A stretch of DNA of 64,000 nt from Octadecabacter arcticus 238 (lineage in GTDB: Bacteria; Pseudomonadota; Alphaproteobacteria; Rhodobacterales; Rhodobacteraceae). The position numbers and the translations under genes were made by a program. Positions within the stretch are counted from its first letter, which is position 1; each line of letters opens with the position of its first letter. The notes under the pieces are model-generated. The model had not been told where the DNA came from and did not search any database. It saw only the letters and a list, made by a program, of their open reading frames with translations. The DNA lies in contig NC_020908.1 in assembly GCF_000155735.2 (NCBI RefSeq), positions 2,175,001 through 2,239,000 on the forward strand, read 5' to 3'. Below are positions 54,943-62,999 of this stretch, piece after piece.

Positions 54943-55028
54943 CTCCTCCCGAGCAATGTTGGCGAAGACGCGCCTTGCTTCTTCTCCTCCAGAGACGCAC
55001 CGAGGCGCGGATACATAAGAACGGTCAT
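54939..55028 (-). CDS. Possible 29-aa peptide ORF with start codon inside a hairpin
   Basis: The minus strand has GGGAGGAGGTGAGC then ATG (55028). The ORF encodes MTVLMYPRLGASLEEKKQGA and nine more residues (SSPTLLGRR), ending at 54939. The spacing of AGGAGG to ATG is good. The ATG is inside a 12-bp stem and the Shine-Dalgarno in its loop, so translation would depend on opening the hairpin. Not recognised. Confidence 0.35.
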   Translation of the reverse strand: MTVLMYPRLGASLEEKKQGASSPTLLGRR

Positions 55029-55059
55029 GCTCACCTCCTCCCAAGCATGACCGTTTTTT
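55020..55059. promoter_or_regulatory. 12-bp stem with SD in the loop (minus) and T tract (plus)
   Basis: AACGGTCATGCT (55020-55031), loop 55032-55043, AGCATGACCGTT (55044-55055), perfectly paired. On the plus strand it is followed by TTTT and works as an intrinsic terminator for the DUF1127 side. On the minus strand the loop is TGGGAGGAGGTG and the 3' stem arm starts AGC-ATG, so the same structure could hide a start codon. Confidence 0.6.
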
Positions 55060-55102
55060 GGTTTAGAAAAGCGATGCAGGAACTTGGTCCATACGCTTAT
55101 CG

Positions 55103-55297
55103 CCTCCGATAGGTCATTCATCAAGACGTTAGCGCCAGTATAGTCACTGACTGGCCCTGCTGTGATAAAGAAACGTATAGGGCGTCCACTGGAGTCTGTG
55201 ATCGCATGCATTTCCATGGACCAAGCCGGTGGATGACCTCAGCTTTGTAGAGGCCGTTTATCGTTTCGGCCAAGGCGTTATCACTGTTCGAGCCTGA
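55103..55297 (-). pseudogene. Joined fragments of IS3 and IS5 transposases
   Basis: Minus strand 55297-55211 encodes SDNALAETINGLYKAEVIHR (IS3 OrfB core) and 55217-55103 encodes MHAITDSSGRPIRFFITAGP and VSDYTGANVLMNDLSEA (IS5 core). Each is a short internal fragment. Confidence 0.7.
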
Positions 55298-55619
55298 GTC
55301 TGCTACGTCTTTACTCAACACCAACGGCGCCTTGACCGGTTCCTTCAAATGGAAAATCTCGGCCACCAGATCGTGACGCCGCAGGGTCACGCGGAACAGA
55401 AACTTGACGCCTGTCCAAATCTGTTCAACACGTCCACCATTCCCTGTCCTACGTTTGTGAAACTATCTTACCCCGCGCTGCGATGCATCTTGTCCGTCGC
55501 GATCTTTTGCACGTCAGATCTAATGAATATGGGGCGTCACAAAGCACTTCAATTCATTGGATACTGTACAGACAAGTCAACTACGCTGTAGCGCGACAAT
55601 CTAGATGCGCGCTACACAA
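55298..55619 (+). other. Gap with no recognisable gene
   Basis: About 320 nt with only random frames, between the IS fragments and the 3' end of yaeQ. Confidence 0.4.
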
Positions 55620-56032
55620 CTACGCGGCATTTTTCCATTTGATCGGGGTCACGTAGACGATGCGATCGTCTACGCCGACCATGACTTCACCATCCTGAAT
55701 ATTTACCTGCACCTTCATCGAGCGATTTGCCAGCTCGCCAAGATCACGGGTCTCTTCTTGCGAAAAATTCATGACCTGAAGATTATCAAAACGAGTAGTA
55801 TTATTTCTGAGCTTTTCCCACCACATCTCAGCGGTTCTGCCACCGTAACTATAGACGATCACCTTGCTGGCTTTGCCACAGGACTGACGCACAACCTTCT
55901 CGCTCGGAAGGCCCAGAGCAACCCACAATTCCAGCTCACCACTTAGGCTTTTCTGCCAAACCCTCCGTGCCAATAAGCGTGAGGCAATTGACTGGCTAAA
56001 GTTTACACTTGAGGGCGTAGGAGAACGAACCC

Positions 56033-56515
56033 ATGGTTATGCCTTCACAATCACCACTTTCGCCAGATGCTGGATCTGGAGCCGTTTTGGCCCCGACGTC
56101 GCCTCCCCGCGTTGTTAATGCGCCGTTGGCTCCCACAGCGGAACTGACGAGCATCCCGAAGCGGCGCAACTTCACAGCCAAATACAAACTGCGCATTCTG
56201 GATGAGACGGACCAAGTGGCAGACACTGGCGGGGTTTCCGCCATTCTACGGCGGGAGGGGCTTTATTCCTCTGCACTGACCGATTGGCGCCGTGCGCGGG
56301 CGGCCGGCACATTGGGTGCATTGCAGCCAATGCGCCGTGGCCCACAAAAGGCACCTGCCAATCCATTGCAAGCTGAGCTGGCCAAGGCCAACCGTGAGGT
56401 GACAGCCTTGCGGCGCCGTCTGGATCAGGCGGAAGCCATCATTGCCATCCAAAAAAAAGTGGCGGGACTTCTGGACGAGATGGAGCAGACGCAAGAGCGC
56501 AGCGGCAAATCATGA
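56033..56515 (+). CDS. IS3-family OrfA (copy 3)
   Basis: A 160-residue helix-turn-helix protein, nearly identical to those at 12960 and 32407. It overlaps orfB by 4 nt. Confidence 0.85.
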   Translation: MVMPSQSPLSPDAGSGAVLAPTSPPRVVNAPLAPTAELTSIPKRRNFTAKYKLRILDETDQVADTGGVSAILRREGLYSSALTDWRRARAAGTLGALQPMRRGPQKAPANPLQAELAKANREVTALRRRLDQAEAIIAIQKKVAGLLDEMEQTQERSGKS

Positions 56516-57525
56516 TGGCCGTCGCGATTGCATTGCCCACCGGCAGCGGCTTGACCTCGGCTGTCTGCGCCGCGCTATCATTATCGCGCGCGAGCGTTCT
56601 TCGACAGCGTGCGGCGCTGACGGCACCACCACGCACACGCCCACCGCGCGCAGCGTCTTCGCGGGCTCTGCCGGAAAGGGAAAGAGACCAGGTATTGCAC
56701 CACCTGCGCGAACCCCGCTTTGCGGATCAGACGCCCACAGAGGTCTTTGCCACCTTGCTGGATGAAGGCACCTATCTGTGTTCAATCCGCACGATGTATC
56801 GGATATTGGCCGCGCAGGGCGAAGTTGGCGAACGCCGCCGACAGCGCACACATCCCGTCTATCAAAAGCCTAAACTTCTAGCTGAAGCCCCCAATCAGGT
56901 CTGGTCTTGGGACATCACCAAGCTGAGGGGCCCGGTGAAATGGTCCTACTTCTATCTCTATGTCATCCTCGACATCTTCAGCCGCCGCGTTGTTGGCTGG
57001 CGCGTCGAGCACGCGGAGAGCGCCAGCCAGTTCAAAGAGCTGTTCATCGACGCGATGGAAAAACACGAGGTTCCACGCGATCAGCTGACATTGCATGCAG
57101 ATCGCGGTGGGCCCATGAAGGCAAAGACGACAGCCCTGATGCTGGTTGATCTTGGTGTGCTCAAGTTCCACAGTCGGCCCCACACCTCAAACGACAACCC
57201 GTTCTCCGAAGCCCACTTCAAAACACTGAAATATCAGCCAGAGTTCCCCAAGAACTTTGAAACCATCGAGCAGGCTCGCGCATTCTGCCGCAGGTTCTTT
57301 GCATGGTATAACCAAGACCATCATCACGCCGGGATTGGTCTGATGACGCCCGACCAAATCCATTTTGGGCAGGCCCAAGAAATCTACACCGCGCGACAAG
57401 CAACACTAGACGCGGCATTCCTCGCCACGCCCGAACGCTTCGTACACAAACCACCAAAACCGCCTCAAATCCCGACCGCCGTCTGGATCAACCCACCAAA
57501 ACCAACCGAAGAAACCCAAGCCTAA
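56512..57525 (+). CDS. IS3-family OrfB transposase (copy 3)
   Basis: A 337-residue DDE transposase ([40 protein letters not shown]), intact, differing from copy 1 at a few residues. Confidence 0.9.
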   Translation: MMAVAIALPTGSGLTSAVCAALSLSRASVLRQRAALTAPPRTRPPRAASSRALPERERDQVLHHLREPRFADQTPTEVFATLLDEGTYLCSIRTMYRILAAQGEVGERRRQRTHPVYQKPKLLAEAPNQVWSWDITKLRGPVKWSYFYLYVILDIFSRRVVGWRVEHAESASQFKELFIDAMEKHEVPRDQLTLHADRGGPMKAKTTALMLVDLGVLKFHSRPHTSNDNPFSEAHFKTLKYQPEFPKNFETIEQARAFCRRFFAWYNQDHHHAGIGLMTPDQIHFGQAQEIYTARQATLDAAFLATPERFVHKPPKPPQIPTAVWINPPKPTEETQA

Positions 57526-57773
57526 AGTCCAAAAGCCACTGTCTCAAAGTCGTTGACACGTTCCGAAATGTCGGGCTCATCATCCGTTGAAAGACCCTTG
57601 GTCATTTCCAATTGCTCATGGGCATTCAGGGAAAAGGCGAGGAGACGCACCATCAGTCTTTCATCCGTCTCTGAGGGGTGTTTTGCCACAGTTAGTTTGT
57701 GCGTCTCATAATAATGGCGATCCATATCGGAGACGGAAAGCTCAACTTTGTAGATGGTAGCTTTTTGCGCCAT

Positions 57774-58177
57774 GACATGCTCCAGAATTGCGAAGATAGT
57801 CGTGCCTAATGCGTCTGGTGACTTTCCGAAAGCACTTTAAAAGTTTGCGTATACTTGGCGGGACACTAGGTATGGCCAAGTTGTGTGACTTGCAGGAGCT
57901 GGATGGTTGGTTCGTTTGAGGTAACTACATTCAAGGCCAAAGCTAAAGCATCGGGTACATTGAAATCACGACCCCAACAGATATGATCCACGATCACGCT
58001 GCGCGGGTCCGGTCGTTAGAAATTGTCGGCGATGTCTTGACCCAACTGCTTGCACAAAAAAGTTAGACTGGTCCTGTTTGCAGGTATCGACACTCTCGGC
58101 CCAAAGCCACCGCCCAACAGTAATCTTGGATGCTGCGTTGCGGCCCGTCGAAGGAGACATTCGTTGCTAAGCCGCAA
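57774..58177 (+). other. Gap with no recognisable gene
   Basis: About 400 nt upstream of yaeQ without a convincing frame; probably decayed sequence. Confidence 0.4.
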
Positions 58178-58399
58178 TCAAGTCGTCAACGAAGTATGCA
58201 CCCCGCCTGTTGCGGCATGATAGTCCTGTCCGCCGATATCAAAAAGTGTGTCCTCGCTCTGGGTGATTAGTGTCGCGGGCAGGCAGATCAGGATATCGAC
58301 ATCCGCGTCCGCGTGTATTTCCTCCAGTTTTGCCAGTTCGATCAGATTGGCGCGCAGCCCGTTCATCTGCCAGTTTCCGGCGGCAAGTTTACGGGGCTT
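58178..58399 (-). pseudogene. tpiA: Triosephosphate isomerase N-terminal fragment
   Basis: The minus strand reads RKLAAGNWQMNGLRANLIEL, then VDILICLPATLI and IGGQDYHAATGGVHT before a stop at 58178. It matches the first quarter of TpiA, but the catalytic Lys of NWKMNG is Gln and the rest is absent. No start codon is found at the expected place. A functional tpiA must lie elsewhere. Confidence 0.8.
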
Positions 58400-58465
58400 A
58401 TGACAGTCCTTTTATCTGATCTCAGGATTTGTTATCAATTTCGGGAACAATCGGAAAGAGTGGTG

Positions 58466-59380
58466 ATGTCTTTGTCTGTTCCACGTATTGATGCAACGGC
58501 TTTGTTAGCCGGTGATCCCGCCACGCAAAACTGGGTGGCAGAGGCCGCAACCGGTGTGGGTTTCATGACCATTTACAACACGCCCGTATCAACCGCACAG
58601 GCGCAGGCTGTTCTGGCGGCGTATCATGCGTTTTTTGCATTGCCCGTCGCTGAAAAGGCCGCCTGTGATATGGCGCAGACTGGATCAAACCGGGGGTGGG
58701 GCGCGCCGGGTTCAGAACGGGTCGATCCGGACGCGAACTCGGATTACAAACAGGTCTATGATTGCGGGGTGGCGCTCGCGCCGGATAATCCGCTCGCCGC
58801 TTTGCCATGTTATGCCCCGAATATCTGGCCTGTGCAGCCAGCGGATTTTAGGGTTGTTTTGCAGGACTATTATCGCGATGCCACGGCGCTCGCACTTGAT
58901 CTGCTTTGTGCTGTTGTAAATGCAGCAGGGCTTGATGGTGAGTATTTTCGCAGTCAGTTTGATCAGCCCATGGCCTTGCTGCGCGGCAATTACTATCCTA
59001 CCCGGCCTGCTTGGGCAGGTGAGAAGGATTTCGGAATTGCAACACATACTGATTATGGTTGTCTGACCTTACTGGCGACTGATGGTTCGCCGGGCCTAGA
59101 GGTCCGCACGCGCGGTGGTGGCTGGATCCCGGTCTCTGCGCCGCCGGGTGAGTTTGTGATCAACTTTGGTGAGATGCTGGAGATGTGGACAAGCGGCCAG
59201 ATCAAAGCGACGCCACACCGTGTTGTGGGCACCGCGCATGAACGCATTTCGGTGCCTTTGTTCTTTAACCCCAATCATGACGCCAATATCGCACCGTTTG
59301 GGTCAGACAGGGTGATCGAGGCCCGCACTCATGTGGAAACCCGCTATGCGGAAACCTACCTGCATCTGAATGCCAGCTAG
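58466..59380 (+). CDS. 2-oxoglutarate/Fe(II)-dependent oxygenase (isopenicillin N synthase family)
   Basis: A 304-residue enzyme with the non-heme iron triad: His and Asp in ATHTDYGCLTLL, distal His in ATPHRVVG, and the 2-oxoglutarate-binding Arg/Ser in HERISVPLFFN. The N-terminal DIOX_N-like part (PRIDATALLAG, VGFMTIYNTPV) is also typical. Substrate unknown; relatives act on amino acids, pyrimidines or small metabolites. The start at 58466 follows GAGTGGTG and matches family N-termini; longer frames upstream cross the tpiA fragment. Single gene. Confidence 0.87.
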   Translation: MSLSVPRIDATALLAGDPATQNWVAEAATGVGFMTIYNTPVSTAQAQAVLAAYHAFFALPVAEKAACDMAQTGSNRGWGAPGSERVDPDANSDYKQVYDCGVALAPDNPLAALPCYAPNIWPVQPADFRVVLQDYYRDATALALDLLCAVVNAAGLDGEYFRSQFDQPMALLRGNYYPTRPAWAGEKDFGIATHTDYGCLTLLATDGSPGLEVRTRGGGWIPVSAPPGEFVINFGEMLEMWTSGQIKATPHRVVGTAHERISVPLFFNPNHDANIAPFGSDRVIEARTHVETRYAETYLHLNAS

Positions 59381-59659
59381 GAACATCCCCTACAATACGC
59401 ACATATGCTTACCCCACCGTCCATGTGGAACAAAGCTATGAAGTCTGGCCGGTCTTCTGACTGGGGGTCATTTGAACTGCGTGCCTTCCCGGATTTCTCC
59501 AGTGGCGTTTTACACAGACCATCACCCTTTACAGCGTTGGGTGAGAACGGCAGTGCAAAAGTGAGCCACGGAAGTGGCAGGATTATCTTGCTGCAGGCAA
59601 AGTAAAACTTTGCCACTTTAGTCTTTTCTGTTTTCAGGGAGGGCGGGAGTATTTTCAGC

Positions 59660-61147
59660 GTGGAACTTTACAGAAAGGTCCGCCTCGCACGTCGAGGTGG
59701 CATGAGCGAACGAGCAGCAGCCGTTCATTTTGGGATATCGCGCGCGAGCGTGAAGAAGATGATGAGCTTTTCGGTTCCGCCCGGATATCAACGAACTGCG
59801 AAGATCAAGCGGCCCAAGCTTGATGGCTTTACCGGCTTCATTGATCAATGGCTGCAAGACGATCTCAGCCGGAACCGTAAGCAACGCCACACGGCCAAGC
59901 GCATTTTTGAACGTCTGCGGGACGAGCATCAATTTCGAGGCGGGCAAACCACGGTCAAGAACTATGTCCGGGAACATGGCCGCCACCATCGAGAGATGTT
60001 TGTCCCACTGGCACATGCGCCTGGCCACGCTCAGGCGGATTTTGGCGAAGCGATGGTCGTGATCGGCGGTGTGGAGCAGAAGGCACATTTCTTTGCACTG
60101 GATCTGCCCTACAGCGACGCATGCTTTGTGCGTGCTTATCCTGCAGCGGTCTCCGAGGCCTGGGTTGATGGCCATGTCCATGCCTTTGCCTTCTTCGGGC
60201 GGGTGCCGCAGTCGGTTCTCTACGACAACGACCGGTGCCTTGTTGCGAAGATCCTGCCAGACGGTTCACGCAAGCGGACCAAACTGTTCAGCGGGTTTCT
60301 GTCGCATTACTTCATCCAGGATCGTTATGGTCGCCCGGGCAAGGGCAACGATAAAGGCGCCGTTGAGGGTCTGGTCGGATATGCCCGGCGCAACTTCATG
60401 GTGCCCATCCCTCATTTTGCCACGTGGGAGGCATTCAATCTTTGGCTGGAAGAGCAATGCCGCAAGCGCCAGAACGATGTCTTGCGCGGGCATAGCGACA
60501 GCATCGGGCAACGCTTGGCCCGCGATCTTGAGGCCATGATGGATCTGCCAGCATCTCCGTTCGATGCCTGTGATCAGGCCAGCGGCCAAGTGAACTCGCA
60601 AGCATTGGTGCGCTATAAAACCAACGATTATTCCGTTCCGGTTGCCTATAGCCATCGTGACGTCTGGCTACGCGGCTATGTCGATCAGGTTGTGATTGGC
60701 TGTGGTGGCGACGTCATTTCCCGCCACCCAAGGTGCTGGGACCGCGAAGACATGGTCTTTGACCCGATCCACTACTTGCCCCTGCTGGATCAGAAGGCGG
60801 GCGCATTGGATCAAGCCGCCCCTTTGGCGGGCTGGGACTTGCCGGACGAATTTGCGACCCTGCGCCGCTTGATGGAAGCCCGAATGATCAAGGCGGGGCG
60901 GCGTGAGTATGTACAGGTCTTGCGGCTGCTGGAGACCTTCGAGATGGGGGACCTGCACATCGCCATCAAAAACGCGCTGCGCATGGGCGCAATTGGCTTT
61001 GATGCCGTCAAACATCTTGTGCTTTGCCAAGTCGAGCAGCGGCCACCCAAGCTGGATCTGGATGTCTATCCCTATCTGCCCAAGGCCAATGTCGGCACAA
61101 CATCTGCAGCCAGTTACATGTCCTTGATGCGGGGGCAATCAGCATGA
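59660..61147 (+). CDS. istA: IS21-family transposase IstA
   Basis: A 495-residue DDE transposase: N-terminal helix-turn-helix (GMSERAAAVHFGISRASVKK), catalytic residues in GHAQADFGEAMV, VLYDNDRCLVAK and GNDKGAVEGLVGYARR, then the C-terminal Mu-type beta-barrel (LVRYKTNDYSVPVAYSHRDV). The istB ATG overlaps its stop by 4 nt. Intact. Confidence 0.95.
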   Translation: MELYRKVRLARRGGMSERAAAVHFGISRASVKKMMSFSVPPGYQRTAKIKRPKLDGFTGFIDQWLQDDLSRNRKQRHTAKRIFERLRDEHQFRGGQTTVKNYVREHGRHHREMFVPLAHAPGHAQADFGEAMVVIGGVEQKAHFFALDLPYSDACFVRAYPAAVSEAWVDGHVHAFAFFGRVPQSVLYDNDRCLVAKILPDGSRKRTKLFSGFLSHYFIQDRYGRPGKGNDKGAVEGLVGYARRNFMVPIPHFATWEAFNLWLEEQCRKRQNDVLRGHSDSIGQRLARDLEAMMDLPASPFDACDQASGQVNSQALVRYKTNDYSVPVAYSHRDVWLRGYVDQVVIGCGGDVISRHPRCWDREDMVFDPIHYLPLLDQKAGALDQAAPLAGWDLPDEFATLRRLMEARMIKAGRREYVQVLRLLETFEMGDLHIAIKNALRMGAIGFDAVKHLVLCQVEQRPPKLDLDVYPYLPKANVGTTSAASYMSLMRGQSA

Positions 61148-61908
61148 CTGAAGCTCCCCAAATCCTTCTGGACCACCGCCTCAAATCGCTGCGGCTGCCG
61201 ACCGTTCTGCGGGAATACAGCAAACTGGCCAAGCAAGCCGCAGCCGAGGGACTGGACCATGTGCAATTCCTTGCACGTCTAATCGAACTGGAGATGATTG
61301 ACCGGGAACGCAGGATGATCGAGCGCAGGATCAAAGCCGCAAAGTTCCCAGCCGTTAAAAGTCTGGACAGCTTCGATTTCAAGGCGATCCCCGCCCTGAA
61401 CAAGATGCAGGTGCTGGAGTTGGCGCGTTGCGAATGGATCGAACGGCGTGAGAATGTCATCTCGCTTGGCCCCTCGGGCACCGGCAAGACCCATGTCGCC
61501 TTGGGCCTTGGCCTATCAGCATGCCAGAAAGGCATGTCCGTTGGATTTGTCACCGCCGCCGCACTCGTCCATGAGCTGATGGAGGCCAGAGACGAACGCA
61601 GACTGCTACGGCTTCAAAAGCAGATGGTGGGTTACAAGCTGCTGATCATCGACGAGTTGGGCTTTGTGCCACTGAGCAAAACCGGCGCTGAGCTGCTGTT
61701 TGAATTGATCTCCCAACGCTACGAGCGCGGATCCACGCTAATCACAAGCAACCTGCCATTCGACGAATGGACAGAAACATTTGGGTCAGAACGCCTGACA
61801 GGCGCACTCCTCGACCGCCTGACCCACCACGTCAACATCCTAGAGATGAATGGCGAAAGCTACCGCCTTGGTCAGAGTAAGGCGCGTCAGGCAACGCCCA
61901 AAACCTGA
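61144..61908 (+). CDS. istB: IS21-family helper ATPase IstB
   Basis: A 254-residue AAA+ ATPase: Walker A SLGPSGTGKTHVALGLG, Walker B LLIIDELGFVPLSK, sensor TSNLPFDEW and the C-terminal arginine-finger region. It assists IstA in target choice and strand transfer. The start at 61144 overlaps the istA end. Confidence 0.95.
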   Translation: MTEAPQILLDHRLKSLRLPTVLREYSKLAKQAAAEGLDHVQFLARLIELEMIDRERRMIERRIKAAKFPAVKSLDSFDFKAIPALNKMQVLELARCEWIERRENVISLGPSGTGKTHVALGLGLSACQKGMSVGFVTAAALVHELMEARDERRLLRLQKQMVGYKLLIIDELGFVPLSKTGAELLFELISQRYERGSTLITSNLPFDEWTETFGSERLTGALLDRLTHHVNILEMNGESYRLGQSKARQATPKT

Positions 61909-62084
61909 ACCTCAATCAGCATAGATTGGCCCTGACGGGCCAAAGCATCCGGGCAAACGCCAGCTATATGACAAGCGCAGCTGCCCGGATGCTGGCGCTC
62001 GTCTATACGCTGATTGTCCCAACCCCAAAGTGGCAACATTTTGCGCTGACCTTTGGCTCACTTTTACTCTGCCGTTGACAAATA

Positions 62085-62330
62085 ATGTCACGAGCAAGCA
62101 AGCACACAAAGATTGGCGAGACCTTGCGTAGTCAAGGACTTGTCATGCTACCACCCCTCTGGATCCAGGCAACCGATATGCCACAGATCCACGAGATCGC
62201 TGGTAAAGCCACAGAACACGTCAACGAAGTGCGCAAGGAGCACCGTGAGTTTCAAAAAGCAGCCCCCCATCCTACAACATCCAAGGAAGACGCCTGGAAA
62301 CAGTTTGAAAAGTTAAGGGAGTCGTCATGA
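62085..62330 (+). CDS. Small protein of unknown function next to IS21
   Basis: An 81-residue protein (MSRASKHTKIGETLRSQGLV ... ending KLRESS) starting 4 nt after the IS21 end, so its true 5' end or promoter may be lost. Its stop overlaps the next start by 4 nt. Charged, helical, no known domain. It probably belongs to the same decayed mobile element as the integrase fragment. Confidence 0.45.
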   Translation: MSRASKHTKIGETLRSQGLVMLPPLWIQATDMPQIHEIAGKATEHVNEVRKEHREFQKAAPHPTTSKEDAWKQFEKLRESS

Positions 62331-62569
62331 CTAAAATGGAAATTGTAGAAAGCGACACGCTTTTAGAGATCAGAGCTGAACTTGCAGCTCTGAACAAGCG
62401 TCTCGACAGTGTAGATATGGTGCCTAAATCACAATGGTTAACCATTGTAGATTACGCCTCAAAGGTCGGTAAAAGCACTGACACAGTCCGTCGTTGGATC
62501 CGTGGTGGATTGCTCGAGACTAAGACCGAAGGACATACAAGGTTGATACTTTTCAATCCAGGCGCTTAG
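62327..62569 (+). CDS. Excisionase-like helix-turn-helix protein
   Basis: An 80-residue protein with a MerR-type helix-turn-helix (YASKVGKSTDTVRRWIRGGL, then KTEGHTRLI) typical of excisionases and phage regulators. It overlaps by 4 nt with the preceding small gene and is convergent with an integrase fragment, with 17 nt overlap at the 3' ends. It could be the recombination directionality factor of a lost prophage or island. Confidence 0.6.
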   Translation: MTKMEIVESDTLLEIRAELAALNKRLDSVDMVPKSQWLTIVDYASKVGKSTDTVRRWIRGGLLETKTEGHTRLILFNPGA

Positions 62570-62999
62570 CTAATTCCTCAGCGGTAGCATTGTAATAAAT
62601 CATGAGCATCTTCAGATCCCTATGACCAACCATCCGAGCCAAATCCAAAACATCAAGCTTTCGAGCCAGTCTTGTGATCGCCTCGTGCCTGGAGTCATGG
62701 AATCTAAGATCAATTACAGCCGCACGATCTCTCAGCTTTCGCCATAAAGCATCGAGCAAAGGGCTGCTAAGATTAAAGACTGGATCACTCTTGGGTAGCT
62801 CCTCGATCAACCGCATAGCCTCAGAAGAAAGAGGGACGTCTCTGGATGTTCCGTTTTTCGTCATTGGTAAACGTACAAATCGCTTTTCAAAGTTGATATC
62901 TTTGGTTCGCAGGCCAACGATCTCACCGGCTCTCATAGCGGTCTCTATTGCAAACAAGAACGCATGGAACGCTCTAGCCGTGGAATTGTTAAGGTCGTG
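62553..62999 (-). pseudogene. Tyrosine-recombinase integrase, C-terminal catalytic part, cut by IS481
   Basis: The minus strand carries the catalytic set in order: Arg in TAMRAGEIVGLRTKD, HxxR in LRFHDSRHEAITRL, His in RMVGHRDLKM and Tyr in MIYYNATAEELAK. The frame continues upstream of the first alternative start (TTG) as ARAFHAFL into the IS481 at 63000, so the N-terminal arm-binding part is missing. Confidence 0.85.

Larger units (their letters stand above)
55961..57565 (+). mobile_element. IS3-family element, copy 3 (1605 bp)
   Basis: Complete, with aaa duplications at 55958-55960 and 57566-57568, inserted in yaeQ. The same length as copy 1. Confidence 0.93.
55620..57773 (-). pseudogene. 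yaeQ: YaeQ-family protein gene split by IS3 copy 3
   Basis: The N-terminal part (57773-57569) reads KATIYKVELSVSDMDRHYY, HPSETDERLMVRLLAF, EMTKGLSTDDEPDI. The C-terminal part (55957-55620) reads WQKSLSGELELWVALGLPSE, VIVYSYGGRTAEMWWEK, and ends IKWKNAA. Removing IS3 and one TTT duplication gives EPDIWQKSLSGE in perfect frame, the usual YaeQ sequence. YaeQ has a PD-(D/E)xK-like fold and unknown function. About 180 residues when rejoined, the family norm. Confidence 0.92.
59542..62080 (+). mobile_element. IS21-family element, complete
   Basis: Ends TGAGAACGGCAGTGCAAAAG and, reversed, TGTCAACGGCAGAGTAAAAG, then GTGAGCCA at both sides. The istA and istB genes are intact. No matching flanking duplication is found. 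The 160 nt upstream (59381-59541) are empty. Confidence 0.9.
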
